A DNA stretch of 51,032 nt from Faecalibacterium sp. UBA1762 (GTDB taxonomy: Bacteria > Bacillota > Clostridia > Oscillospirales > Ruminococcaceae). Numbering within the stretch: the first letter of the stretch is position 1; every line of letters begins with the position of its first letter. The notes below the pieces were generated by a model. The model ran no database searches and was not told the DNA's origin. It saw only the letters and a list, made by a program, of their open reading frames with translations. Location of the stretch: positions 1 to 51,032 of the forward strand of contig DCHC01000054.1 of NCBI GenBank assembly GCA_002314755.1. Reading direction: 5' to 3'. Positions 25,541 through 34,145 of this stretch are shown here, one piece after another. The translations under genes were made by a program, and so were the position numbers.

Positions 25541-26899
25541 TTACCAACGGTAACTTTTGATTCGCTTATATTTTCTTTTTCTGCGAAGCTTCTTACGCAA
25601 TCTGTTAACCCAGCGCACACTGAATGTCAGTAAAACAAGACCGCATACAGTTATGCCGACTTTTTGCCATCCACGTAGACTGTTCATCGGTCCTTTTGAC
25701 TGATTCGACTGTGAAAAATCCAATTGCAACGTCTGCCATTCGCTATCTGTCCGCTGCAGATCATCCTGCCCCATCAAGAAGGTCATCTCCGTCTCTGTCA
25801 GGGAATTTGGGGGCAGGCTGACTGTCAGCGGAATCGGGGATATATCCCATAGGCCTACCTGTTGCGGCGTCTGCCAATGAAAAGAGAGCTGCTGAACGGT
25901 AGTGCCCACCGGCACCCAGACTGTCAGCTCCTTTTGCGAATAGTACGCTTTACCCACCTGCTGTTCGCCTTCGTATGCGGCCACCTCCGCTGCTGCAGCT
26001 GTTCCCTCCGGAACACACAGCGGCTCCAGCTGTTCCAGGGCGGTATCTAAAATACAAATACCGTCCCAGTATTTCTGATACTTTTTTTGACAATCCATCG
26101 TAACCAGAATCAAATCCCTTCCTTTGCAGGTAAGGGTCGTAACCATTGTGTGGTTTGCCTGCTCTGTCCACCCCAGCTTACCGCCCCAGGCGCCCTCATA
26201 CTGGAATGCGGAATAGACGAACATGGCGTTCTGGGTTGCCCAACGGCGTTCCTCCGGCTGCAGATTGGTCGCGGACATGGTGTAACTGTCCGTAGCGAAA
26301 ACCTCCCGAAAACCCGGCACGGTCAACGCCCATGCCGTTATTCGTGCCATATCGTGCGCTGTTGTATAGTGGTCATCCTCCGGCAGACCGTTTGCGTTGA
26401 CAAAATGCGTATCTGTACAGCCTATCTGCACGGCAATCTGATTCATCAGGTCGGCAAAGGCTGCGGTACTACCGCTGACATATTCTGCCAGACAGTTTGC
26501 CGCATCGTTTGCGCTTGCCAACAGAGTTGCCATGACCGCATCCTGCACGGTAATAATCTCACCCGGCTGCAACGCCACATGACTGACATTATAATCAAGC
26601 TCCACCGCAGCCTGGCTGACCGTTATGGTATCCTGTAGACTCCCGTTTTGTAATGTCAGCGCCAATGTCATTATTTTTGTAATGCTTGCCGGGTATTTCA
26701 CTTTTTCTGCATTTTTCTGTGCCAGGATCTGCCCAGTCTGAGCATCCATCAGAATATAAGCATCGGATACCACCTGAGATATATCATTGATCTGGTCCGC
26801 GGATACCGTTACCATTGACATGATTGCAACAATCGCCGCCATCAGCAAACCGAAAAGCTGATAACACGCTTTTTTTCTTTTTCCCTTACAGTGTTCCAA
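25541..26899 (-). CDS. Penicillin-binding D,D-carboxypeptidase (DacF/SpoVM-type S11), KLG variant
   Basis: A 452-residue S11 serine peptidase that trims D-Ala from peptidoglycan stem peptides. An N-terminal signal (KRKKACYQ then hydrophobic to VSA) is followed by the active site S72-I-T-K75, the SAN triad (LLASANDAAN) and, in place of the usual KTG, K-L-G in GGKLGWTEQANHT. The C-terminus holds a beta-rich domain, a hydrophobic segment and a very basic tail (RKKLRRKRKYKR), giving a membrane anchor. A TTG at 26899 has AAAGGAG seven bases upstream; the GTG at 26935 has none, so the TTG start was chosen. It lies 46 bases after the FolT-like gene and may share its transcript. Confidence 0.88.
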   Translation of the reverse strand: MEHCKGKRKKACYQLFGLLMAAIVAIMSMVTVSADQINDISQVVSDAYILMDAQTGQILAQKNAEKVKYPASITKIMTLALTLQNGSLQDTITVSQAAVELDYNVSHVALQPGEIITVQDAVMATLLASANDAANCLAEYVSGSTAAFADLMNQIAVQIGCTDTHFVNANGLPEDDHYTTAHDMARITAWALTVPGFREVFATDSYTMSATNLQPEERRWATQNAMFVYSAFQYEGAWGGKLGWTEQANHTMVTTLTCKGRDLILVTMDCQKKYQKYWDGICILDTALEQLEPLCVPEGTAAAAEVAAYEGEQQVGKAYYSQKELTVWVPVGTTVQQLSFHWQTPQQVGLWDISPIPLTVSLPPNSLTETEMTFLMGQDDLQRTDSEWQTLQLDFSQSNQSKGPMNSLRGWQKVGITVCGLVLLTFSVRWVNRLRKKLRRKRKYKRIKSYRW

Positions 26900-26945
26900 A
26901 AGGTTTCTCCTTTTGCTTTCTTCCGAATTTCTCACTTAATCAGCT

Positions 26946-27542
26946 TTATTTTGCAATTTTCTTTTTTAAGGTTTTTTCTGCCAACCGCAGCAGGGCATAC
27001 AATACCGCAATTTCAACAGGCAACAGAACCAAATTCTTTACAACACGCATGGCTAAATAATACCAGTAGCTGCCTTCCCCATATAGCAGCGCCATACAAA
27101 GCGGGTTCAAACCCAGCCGGAAAATTACGGTTTCCAAGGTTTTTGCCGCCGTCGTACGCCATAGACTGACAGGTCTGCGGTACAACACCAGTCCGTAAAT
27201 AATTCCGGGCACAAACGCAACCGCTGTCCAGACAATATTAAAAGGGCCGTCCGGGAAAAGCAGATATTTTAGAATATCAGCCACTCCGCACCCCAGCGCC
27301 GCCATAATCGGGCCAAATGCCCAACCGGATACCGCCACCGCAAGAAAGCTGGCGGAAATCTGCAGCACCGGGGTTAGGATAATCTTGAACTGATTTAATA
27401 TCACGTTCAGTGCAATCATCATTCCGGAACCGCATAGGCTCCGCAAATTTTTGACCTCTTGCATTGCAAACTTTATTCTGGAAATATGATGTTTCTCTGT
27501 CTCCGTTTCCATTATATGCTTGCATTCATCCGGTCTAATCAT
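26946..27542 (-). CDS. ECF transporter S component, FolT-like (folate)
   Basis: A 198-residue integral membrane protein. Six hydrophobic segments are present after a charged N-terminus. The motif FGPIMAALGCGVADILKYLLFPDGPFN corresponds (split here for length) to GPxxxxxxGxxxDxLxxxxxPxGxFxxG of FolT S components; a further GIIYGLVLYRR follows. It would work with the shared EcfAA'T module. No riboswitch was recognised upstream, so folate specificity rests on motif only. It lies 48 bases after the HAD gene and ends 46 bases before the TTG of the carboxypeptidase gene. Confidence 0.78.
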   Translation of the reverse strand: MIRPDECKHIMETETEKHHISRIKFAMQEVKNLRSLCGSGMMIALNVILNQFKIILTPVLQISASFLAVAVSGWAFGPIMAALGCGVADILKYLLFPDGPFNIVWTAVAFVPGIIYGLVLYRRPVSLWRTTAAKTLETVIFRLGLNPLCMALLYGEGSYWYYLAMRVVKNLVLLPVEIAVLYALLRLAEKTLKKKIAK

Positions 27543-27590
27543 TTTTTTATCGCCTCTTTCGGCTTAAAATATATACTGTTCCCGTATTCT

Positions 27591-28250
27591 TTACACCAGC
27601 TGCGAAAAGCTACGAATATAGCAGTCTGTCAGACTTCGTATTTCCTGCTCATCCCCGGCAGAGCTTTCATCATACACGCCAACTGTAACCAAACCCGCGG
27701 CGCGAGCCGTGCGTAATGCATAGATATTGTCGTCAAAGAAAAGTGTTTTTCCCGGAACAGTACCCAACTGCGCGCAGGTCCTGGCATATATCTCCGGCTG
27801 TGTCTTTTTTAATCCCAGATCATCACAGCACCAGTTGAATTCAAAATAATCAGCTAAACCGCACCGCTCTAAGCAGGGACGCATCATATGCTGAGGGCTA
27901 GCCGTGAGAATACAACTTTTTACGCCCGCTCGCTTCAACCGCAGCAGCAACTGCTCCGCCGCCTCCTTTGGCTGGATGGTATCCCTGTACTTGGGTAAGG
28001 CATAAGCGTCCAACTCCGCCCGGATCTGCTCTACCGAAAGCGAAAGACCCAGATTTTGACGGAAATATTCTGCAGCACCCACATCTCCCAATGGGGTCAC
28101 GGTACGGATGATATCTGCCGGATAGGCAATATGATGCGTATTTAACAGATATAGCATCTTTCCAGCCCAATCCGGCATGGAATTAACCAGTGTACCGTCA
28201 AAATCAAATATTGCGCCGGTAATACAGGAAAGCATGTCATCCCAATTCAT
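27591..28250 (-). CDS. HAD-superfamily phosphatase (subfamily IA)
   Basis: A 219-residue hydrolase with the nucleophile and acid Asp pair D16/D18 in IFDFDGTLVNS, a helical cap (about 25-85), motif II CILTASPQH, motif III Lys in KKTQPEIYAR and motif IV LFFDDNIYALRTARAAG. This resembles phosphoglycolate phosphatase/beta-phosphoglucomutase-type HADs, but the substrate cannot be told. The ATG at 28250 is used because the longer open frame begins inside a terminator hairpin at 28306-28338. AAAGG lies in the leader. FolT follows after 48 bases. Confidence 0.83.
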   Translation of the reverse strand: MNWDDMLSCITGAIFDFDGTLVNSMPDWAGKMLYLLNTHHIAYPADIIRTVTPLGDVGAAEYFRQNLGLSLSVEQIRAELDAYALPKYRDTIQPKEAAEQLLLRLKRAGVKSCILTASPQHMMRPCLERCGLADYFEFNWCCDDLGLKKTQPEIYARTCAQLGTVPGKTLFFDDNIYALRTARAAGLVTVGVYDESSAGDEQEIRSLTDCYIRSFSQLV

Positions 28251-28302
28251 TTTTAAGACCCAGCCTTTCTCTTTTTTGGTATCCGCTATTTCAAAATATC
28301 CG

Positions 28303-28338
28303 AAAAGGCGTTGCAAAATTCTACCATTTTGCAACGCC
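28303..28338 (-). terminator. Terminator after the SGNH/InlB-repeat gene
   Basis: GGCGTTGCAAAAT (28307-28319) and ATTTTGCAACGCC (28326-28338) form a perfect 13-bp stem with a 6-base loop, followed on the minus strand by TTTTC. Confidence 0.9.
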
Positions 28339-28416
28339 TGCTGTTCGATTGCATTCTCCTGTCGGCTTGAAAGTCACCTTGAAAGAACGCTCAGCTCATC
28401 TGAAAAGCTCCGATCA

Positions 28417-30183
28417 TTACCATCCATTTCGATTCCAACGGGAGTCGTCCTCTCCGAATGGGCTTGTAGATTTGAAATGGGCAACTACCTCTAAATCTTG
28501 ATTTACCGTTATGGTTGTTGTCGCATCCTGACTGTAGACTTCTCCGTTGACGGTCCAGCGTTCAAAAGCATACCCTTCCGCAGCCGTCGCTGTCACTGTC
28601 AACACCCCGTTATTGATCTGTTTGGTCACAGAACAGTCCTTGCTACCGTCAGTGGTAACATTGGTAGAATAGCTTTTTGCCTGGAACACCGCCATGAGGT
28701 TGATGCTGGCTGTGGGAGTAAAGCTAAAATCGTTTTTTCCGGAGCCGTCCAGAAACTGGTTGGTATCCCTATTCATCCAGCCGACAAACTCATATGAGCC
28801 ACCGTAGCCGTCGTTCACATATGCCTTCAGGTTAACAGCGGTTCCCTGTTCAACATTCAATTCTGTTCTGATTTCATTGCCGGAAACCAAAATACCTGCC
28901 GTACCAACCCCTTCAATGTTGGTAGAAGTTCTGACAATACAACCGCTTTGGGTGAAATTGGCAGTTACAATAACCTTATCCACTCCGAAACCACCCGGGG
29001 AAACAAAGGTCAGATTGGGATCATACACATCGTCTATATGACCCACTGTGCATTCCCAATACGCAAATACATATCCGTCTGTTGGGGTGGCTGTCACTTT
29101 TTCGGCAGCTGTGCCCTCCGGCACATACTGTGTCGCCGTTCCGGTAATGCTGCCCATTGCGGAATCATTTACCGTATAGACAATCTCCAGACCCTCATGT
29201 TCTTCACTTTCGTTTTCGTCCACTGCTGTCCCGCTCACCGTACCCAGATGGACCTTTCCGTCTGTAATGACATAGGGCTCGGTCTCATCCCGCTGAGGGA
29301 TTGCCGTCAAAGCCGGTCGGGTATCCTCAGTAATGTAAGTATGGGTCCTGACATACTGGAAATAGGACTCCACCGCCTGCTGATTCAGATGGTACCCATC
29401 TTCAATGGTATAATTATCCTTCGCGAAACCGGTCTGTTCATCCTTTAATGCTTCGCTGCTGTTCAAAAACTTGTAACCGTTTTGCTCTGCAATCGCTACC
29501 AAAGCAGCATTGTAGGCATCGATCGCGGTCATATTGATACTGGAGGAATGATTTTTCGCAATGGGCGGTATTGAGCCGATGATGATATCGGCATAGGGAT
29601 ATGCATTATGGATTGCATCCAAAGCCTGCTGGTACTGCTGCGCAAAATATTCGGCAGACCAGTCACCGTCGGCATTATTGGTTCCGAAACCGAGGACAAT
29701 GCGTCTGGGCTGCATAATTCCGACCGCCTCGGGAATGGTAACTGCCTCGGAATACCCTACAAATTTGACGCACTGCATCTTGGTAACATCCTGAATACCC
29801 ATACCCACTACACCAATGGCGTTCTTCAGGGTAACCTTTCCGTAAAGCATATACCGATAGGTATTGCTGTCACCGATGAACAGGGTCTCTTTCAGATAGT
29901 CCTCTCCGCCGTCCTCACTTGCAGGAAGAATTACACCGGAATATTTTTCCACATCCAGTTTATTTGCTTCCGGGTCGTACTCCGTCTCCTCCACTGTCAC
30001 CAAAGAACCGGAGTCATCCTCTGACGGAATCCCCGACTCCACAGCGTTTTTCTTAAAGAAAACCGCCACCGTAATTACAATTGCTATGACAATTACCAAA
30101 ACAGCTGAACCAAGAAAAATCAGGAAATTGCGCGTTTCGGTACTCATCCTCTTTTTGCGGGGGCGTTGCTGAAATTCGCTCAT
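28417..30183 (-). CDS. Membrane-anchored SGNH hydrolase with InlB-like B-repeats
   Basis: A 588-residue surface protein. A basic cytoplasmic start (RPRKKR) precedes one transmembrane helix (about 20-43). The SGNH domain (about 95-285) shows S106 in FIGDSNTYR, Asn in GFGTNNADG (169/170) and D262/H265 in IEDGYHLNQ. Residues about 335-580 hold three to four divergent beta-repeats with the InlB B-repeat signature (ATPTDGYVFAYWECTV, YEFVGWMNRDT, AAEGYAFERWTVNG), which are adhesion or wall-binding modules. The design suggests an extracytoplasmic esterase or acetyl-xylan/peptidoglycan deacylase fixed at the surface. It begins 68 bases after prs. Substrate unknown. Confidence 0.85.
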   Translation of the reverse strand: MSEFQQRPRKKRMSTETRNFLIFLGSAVLVIVIAIVITVAVFFKKNAVESGIPSEDDSGSLVTVEETEYDPEANKLDVEKYSGVILPASEDGGEDYLKETLFIGDSNTYRYMLYGKVTLKNAIGVVGMGIQDVTKMQCVKFVGYSEAVTIPEAVGIMQPRRIVLGFGTNNADGDWSAEYFAQQYQQALDAIHNAYPYADIIIGSIPPIAKNHSSSINMTAIDAYNAALVAIAEQNGYKFLNSSEALKDEQTGFAKDNYTIEDGYHLNQQAVESYFQYVRTHTYITEDTRPALTAIPQRDETEPYVITDGKVHLGTVSGTAVDENESEEHEGLEIVYTVNDSAMGSITGTATQYVPEGTAAEKVTATPTDGYVFAYWECTVGHIDDVYDPNLTFVSPGGFGVDKVIVTANFTQSGCIVRTSTNIEGVGTAGILVSGNEIRTELNVEQGTAVNLKAYVNDGYGGSYEFVGWMNRDTNQFLDGSGKNDFSFTPTASINLMAVFQAKSYSTNVTTDGSKDCSVTKQINNGVLTVTATAAEGYAFERWTVNGEVYSQDATTTITVNQDLEVVAHFKSTSPFGEDDSRWNRNGW

Positions 30184-30251
30184 GGCTTATTAACCAAACC
30201 TTTCCAAAATGTTAATCGGCACACCGCCGACGGTAAAGGTTATAACGTATA

Positions 30252-31403
30252 TCAGACTTTGTTTTTCTCCAGTAAGGCCTGAATCTTTTCGTGCGGGTCA
30301 ATGATCTCGCTGACGGATATATTGTGGTTCAGCGCTGCAATGAAGTATGCGATGTACTTAGATACATCCACCTTGTGGAACCAACTGCGCTCTGCCAGCT
30401 CCGGACGCAGATAAGTCAGATTTGTTCCGAACACACCGTCGACCACACCGTCTGCGACTGCCTTATCAAAGGTCTCCAGACCATTGGTAAAGATGGTATA
30501 GGTTGCGTATGTATAGATGTGACGGGCATTTTGCTTTTTCAGAGCGTAGGCAATATCCAGCATACTCTCTCCGGAGGAGATGATATCGTCCGCTATGAAA
30601 ATATCCTTTCCCTCAACGCTGTTTCCCAAATACTCATGTGCCACGATCGGGTTGCGACCGTTGACCACGCGGGAATAATCGCGCCGTTTGTAGAACATAC
30701 CCAAATCTACACCCAGCACGCTGGAATAATACATATTACGGTTCATGGCACCCTCATCCGGGCTGACAACCATAAAATGTTCCTTATCAAGATGTAGATC
30801 AGGCAGCTCCCTCAGCATACATTTCAGGACCTGATAGGTGGGCATCACGTTGTCGATACTCATCAGCGGCACTGCATTCTGCACTCGGGGATCATGGGCG
30901 TCAAAGGTGACAATATTGCTGACGCCCATAGCGTGCAGCTCCTGCAGAGCATGCGCACAGTCCAAACTTTCGCGATAATTCCGGCGATGCTGACGGCCGC
31001 CAAACAGACTGGGCATAATGACGGTAATGCGGGCGGCCTTGCCCTCTGCAGCCTGAATCAAACGCTTCAGATCCTGAAAATGATCATCCGGCGACATGCT
31101 GTTCTGCAGACCGTACAGGTTATATTTTATACTATAATTGCCCACATCCACCAAAAAGAACAGATCCTTACCGCGAACGGTTTCCTTGATCAGGCCCTTA
31201 GCGTCACCGGAAGAAAACCGGGGGCAGTCATTGGGGATGATAAAGGTATTCCGGGGGTTGCCGCCTTCCTCAGCCCACTTGGTCAGATGATAATCAACCC
31301 GGGCGCCTAATTCTGCCGCACCCTTCAACACAATCAGTCGCATATCCTGAACATTGTTGTCGCTCTGCTGTGTAAAAAACTCCTGAACTTTTCTGGTACT
31401 CAT
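30252..31403 (-). CDS. prs: Ribose-phosphate pyrophosphokinase, diverged clostridial form
   Basis: PRPP synthetase of 383 residues (classical forms have about 315). It makes phosphoribosyl pyrophosphate from ribose 5-phosphate and ATP. Visible features: FDAHDPRVQ (metal/ATP region), VVSPDEGAMNR, KRR at the flexible loop (FYKRRDYSRVV) and the phosphoribosyl loop ADDIISSGESM, which departs from the classical DDxxDTGGT. About 50 additional N-terminal residues precede the first domain. The ATG at 31403 lies 10 bases after GGAGG; the frame is open a further 19 codons. It shares the window with rpe and PRPP-using pncB. Confidence 0.88.
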   Translation of the reverse strand: MSTRKVQEFFTQQSDNNVQDMRLIVLKGAAELGARVDYHLTKWAEEGGNPRNTFIIPNDCPRFSSGDAKGLIKETVRGKDLFFLVDVGNYSIKYNLYGLQNSMSPDDHFQDLKRLIQAAEGKAARITVIMPSLFGGRQHRRNYRESLDCAHALQELHAMGVSNIVTFDAHDPRVQNAVPLMSIDNVMPTYQVLKCMLRELPDLHLDKEHFMVVSPDEGAMNRNMYYSSVLGVDLGMFYKRRDYSRVVNGRNPIVAHEYLGNSVEGKDIFIADDIISSGESMLDIAYALKKQNARHIYTYATYTIFTNGLETFDKAVADGVVDGVFGTNLTYLRPELAERSWFHKVDVSKYIAYFIAALNHNISVSEIIDPHEKIQALLEKNKV

Positions 31404-31526
31404 CTCTATGAAACCTCCTGCCACTTGTGTTTTGATCCCGCGTCTCTTCCGCAGTATCAAAAACCTTGTTTGCTTTTCTTAACCCTATTTTCGCAATGCC
31501 TGCTTGCGTCAATACATGACTGTCTT

Positions 31527-31555
31527 ATTATACACCTTTTTTGATAGGATTGGAA
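31527..31555 (-). promoter_or_regulatory. Promoter of prs
   Basis: A consensus -10 TATAAT (31532-31527) and a weak -35 TTCCAA (31555-31550) have a 17-base spacer. The leader would be about 115 bases. Confidence 0.5.
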
Positions 31556-31629
31556 TTGCTTCGCATGAAATTATTTTCATCCGGCTGTCCGACCTGTAAA
31601 AAGCATCGTATTCCGGGAATCAGAACCTA

Positions 31630-32844
31630 TTAAGATTGTTTGAAAAAGGTAAAGCCTGCGTCCGCAGCGGTGGTTTTCCAGCTTTCCGCCGTCACCGGGT
31701 CTGCCAAAAGGGCGCTGTAATCCAGTGCAAAATATCTGCAACCGTTTTCCCTTGCTTGCTCTACCCAGCTCTGCATTGCCGAGCTATCACACTCCGGCAA
31801 AATAAGCTGCCCCTCGCTGCTCCAGAATGACGACACGGTCAGCAGCAGCCTGTCTGCACCCAGTGACTGCACGCCTTTTTCGCCCACCACATAGGCATCC
31901 GGCTGAAACGCCTGTACAGCAGAATATTCAAACCAGGCTGTTCCGTCTCCCACGGCGTCCTGCAGCATGGACACACATTCGGCAAGACAATCCGTGCGGG
32001 AAATCGTTGCCACCGCCTCACCGAAATAGCAGTTATCTAAAGAATACCCTTCTGGGAACTGTACCCCGGCAAAAACAATCTCCTGTATACCGCTTTGCAT
32101 CAGCTCCCGGGCAATATCAACCGCGTATTGCCGTGCCGCGACATTATAGGGGTTCAGCCATGGCTGACCGCCCTGATCCTGATAGTTATCCAGCCAGGTC
32201 ACACCTTCCTGCCGGTAGCAGACTGCCATTGTACGGTCAGCATAGACGGCAAGCGGATCCCGGAAGACATAAATACGGACACAGGGAATAATATTTTCTT
32301 CCGCACAGACCCGGACAAACATCTCCAGATCAGCCCCGGACCGCACTGCACCCGCCGTTTGTGCCAGGGCAATGCCGGAACTGTAGTAGATATACCCCCG
32401 CTCGTCCTTGACGGTCAGCAGAGCGCGGTCTGCACCTGCCAGCTTTGCGCTCTGCAACGCAACCCGCAATGTATCCTCACTGTTCAGCGAGCTCAGTGCA
32501 ATCTGTGCAAATTCGCCGGAGGTATCCCCTTGTTTTGGCTGGGTCAGATCCGCTCGGGCTTCTTCCGACGCGGCTACAGTCTCTTCCTCCGGTTCCGACT
32601 GGCTCTCCGACTTCTCCGGTGTGACTTCAGGCTCGTCCTGTTCCGTCTGGTCTGTAACGGCTAAACCGTCATACCAAAAACGGGTTATGGCATCCACCCC
32701 TTTTGAGGCGACCATCCAACCGAGTCCAAATAGCGCTGCACCCAAAAGCAAAAACAGTAAAAGACGACCGATTCTGCGCCAGATACTTTGTCTCACGTTT
32801 CCCACATAACGGTAACGCTTAATTTTTTGTTTTCTCTGCGCCAT
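31630..32844 (-). CDS. Membrane-anchored DUF4015 putative glycoside hydrolase
   Basis: A 404-residue protein. A basic cytoplasmic tail (1-25) and one transmembrane helix (about 27-50) are followed by an acidic Pro/Glu/Ser linker (about 65-105) and an extracytoplasmic TIM-barrel-like domain. Blocks such as LTVKDERGYIYYSSGIAL, IIPCVRIYVFRDPLAVY and WLNPYNVAARQYAVDIAREL are typical of the DUF4015 putative glycosyl hydrolase family. Catalytic acids are not certain. AAGGAG precedes the ATG. It is the last gene of the rpe-Rnf-like operon, 39 bases after the RnfA-like gene. Its place beside Rnf-like membrane proteins is unexpected for an envelope polysaccharide enzyme. Confidence 0.78.
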   Translation of the reverse strand: MAQRKQKIKRYRYVGNVRQSIWRRIGRLLLFLLLGAALFGLGWMVASKGVDAITRFWYDGLAVTDQTEQDEPEVTPEKSESQSEPEEETVAASEEARADLTQPKQGDTSGEFAQIALSSLNSEDTLRVALQSAKLAGADRALLTVKDERGYIYYSSGIALAQTAGAVRSGADLEMFVRVCAEENIIPCVRIYVFRDPLAVYADRTMAVCYRQEGVTWLDNYQDQGGQPWLNPYNVAARQYAVDIARELMQSGIQEIVFAGVQFPEGYSLDNCYFGEAVATISRTDCLAECVSMLQDAVGDGTAWFEYSAVQAFQPDAYVVGEKGVQSLGADRLLLTVSSFWSSEGQLILPECDSSAMQSWVEQARENGCRYFALDYSALLADPVTAESWKTTAADAGFTFFKQS

Positions 32845-32883
32845 AAATACTCCTTCCGGAAAGGTTAAAAATAAACTGCACCG

Positions 32884-33513
32884 TCAGACAGCAAGGCTGT
32901 GGCCGATTAAACCGTAAAAAACAAGTGACAGTATTCCCAGATAGACCAAAGTTGTAGGAAGGCCCCGGAAGCTTTCCGGAATTTGGCTGCGATCCAGCTT
33001 CCGGCTGCCGGCCTGCATCAGAAGCAATGAAAGCATATAACCTACCGCCGAGCCGATACTGAACGCGACTGTCTGTCCAAAGCTGTACTGCTGCGAGCAG
33101 GTCAGCAACATGGTGCCCATAATACAGCAGTTGAATGCGGCGATGGGCAGCTGTCGGACAATCCGGCGGGCTTTCTCCAGATTAAATAGCTGTACCGACA
33201 GTAAAAACATCAGAAAGAAAACCGTGCAAATACTGAGCGCCAGTATTAAAGGCCGTAAATGCGTACGGAAACTGCCGAACAACGGTACCAGCCACCGATT
33301 AGCCATCCAGCCCACCGTACCGCAAAGGACCTGGATAATCAAAAGCAACACCGCAAATAGCCAGGCGTCCTTCTCATCATCACCAATCAGTTTGGTCAGT
33401 CTGGAGGAGCCTAAACCGCGGCTGAGTACCGCGTTTTGCGTAAAAACCGCATAGAAAATCACCAAAAGAAAACCGCCGATACCGCCGGAAAAAATCGCAT
33501 TTGCCGTGATCAT
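32884..33513 (-). CDS. RnfA/NqrE-like membrane subunit with one lost FeS cysteine
   Basis: A 209-residue, six-helix membrane protein. The ends match RnfA well: YSFGQTVAFSIGSAVGYMLS and ESFRGLPTTLVYLGILSLVF. In Rnf/Nqr two Cys per subunit (LGxCPFLG and TTNCAVLG) help hold a shared [2Fe-2S] cluster; here the first is S37 (QNAVLSRGLGSSRLTK) and only the second remains, C129 in AFNCCIMG with an extra C130. The start overlaps the RnfE-like stop by ATGA, with GGAGGT upstream. Coupled translation suggests a physical complex with the RnfD- and RnfE-like proteins. Electron transfer through the canonical cluster is doubtful. Confidence 0.82.
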   Translation of the reverse strand: MITANAIFSGGIGGFLLVIFYAVFTQNAVLSRGLGSSRLTKLIGDDEKDAWLFAVLLLIIQVLCGTVGWMANRWLVPLFGSFRTHLRPLILALSICTVFFLMFLLSVQLFNLEKARRIVRQLPIAAFNCCIMGTMLLTCSQQYSFGQTVAFSIGSAVGYMLSLLLMQAGSRKLDRSQIPESFRGLPTTLVYLGILSLVFYGLIGHSLAV

Positions 33514-34145
33514 CTCTTGTGCACCTCCCTTTTGAAGCCGTGCACCAAATTTCGCCAGAGTGCAATCAAAATACCAACCAAAATAAACCCGCCGCCGATC
33601 ATGCTCAGGTATGGAATGGGTGCTGTCTTGAACAGCGTCTTCCCGAAAAAGGTTCCTGCGCCGATTATCTCGCGCAGTGCCGCACTGATAAACAGCACAA
33701 TCAGAAAACCTGCCGTCGTGATAAGGCCCTTTGTCACTGCCTTCGTTACGCTTTCCTGCGAGGTGTGGGCATACCGTTTTATCACCAACGGCTCCGTGAC
33801 CAGCAGCGGCAGATACAGACCGATCGTCTGTGACGGAAGCTTAAAAACATCCAACAACAGCCAACTGACCAATACATAGACGGTTGCGGCGGATATGCAG
33901 TATGCAACCGCCTTGAAACGAAACTGCGTGCTGCGGCTGAAAAGCGCTGCCAAAACCCGGGTGGGGGTCAACAGCAGCAAAACAGCAAGAGCCATAACGC
34001 AGGCGTTTTTCATATTGGTTCCCACCGCGACAATAGGTACCAGACCCAGGCCCTGCATAACAACCGGATTGTTGATAAAGATACGGTCACGATGCTCTAA
34101 GCGTTCCATGTGGATCGCATAATAGCTTTTTAACTTTTCAATCAT
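33510..34145 (-). CDS. RnfE/NqrD-like membrane subunit without FeS cysteines
   Basis: A 211-residue, six-helix protein that aligns with RnfE: NPVVMQGLGLVPIVAV matches NPxFVQxLGLCPTLAV and SAALREIIGAGTFFG matches GAIREILGAGTLFG. The cluster cysteines are both gone: V36 replaces the Cys of LGLCP, and the second motif IVVNCIILGRAEAFA reads LVTEPLVIKRYAHTS with P119 in its place. The start overlaps the RnfD-like stop by ATGA with AAGGAG just upstream. Hydrophobic pattern and loop motifs are intact, so this is a functional-looking, non-FeS form rather than a decaying gene. Confidence 0.82.
   Translation of the reverse strand: MIEKLKSYYAIHMERLEHRDRIFINNPVVMQGLGLVPIVAVGTNMKNACVMALAVLLLLTPTRVLAALFSRSTQFRFKAVAYCISAATVYVLVSWLLLDVFKLPSQTIGLYLPLLVTEPLVIKRYAHTSQESVTKAVTKGLITTAGFLIVLFISAALREIIGAGTFFGKTLFKTAPIPYLSMIGGGFILVGILIALWRNLVHGFKREVHKR

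Noticed and set aside
28251..28334. Upstream extension of the HAD gene
   Set aside because: Its ATG lies inside a 13-bp perfect terminator hairpin, so the start at 28250 is preferred.
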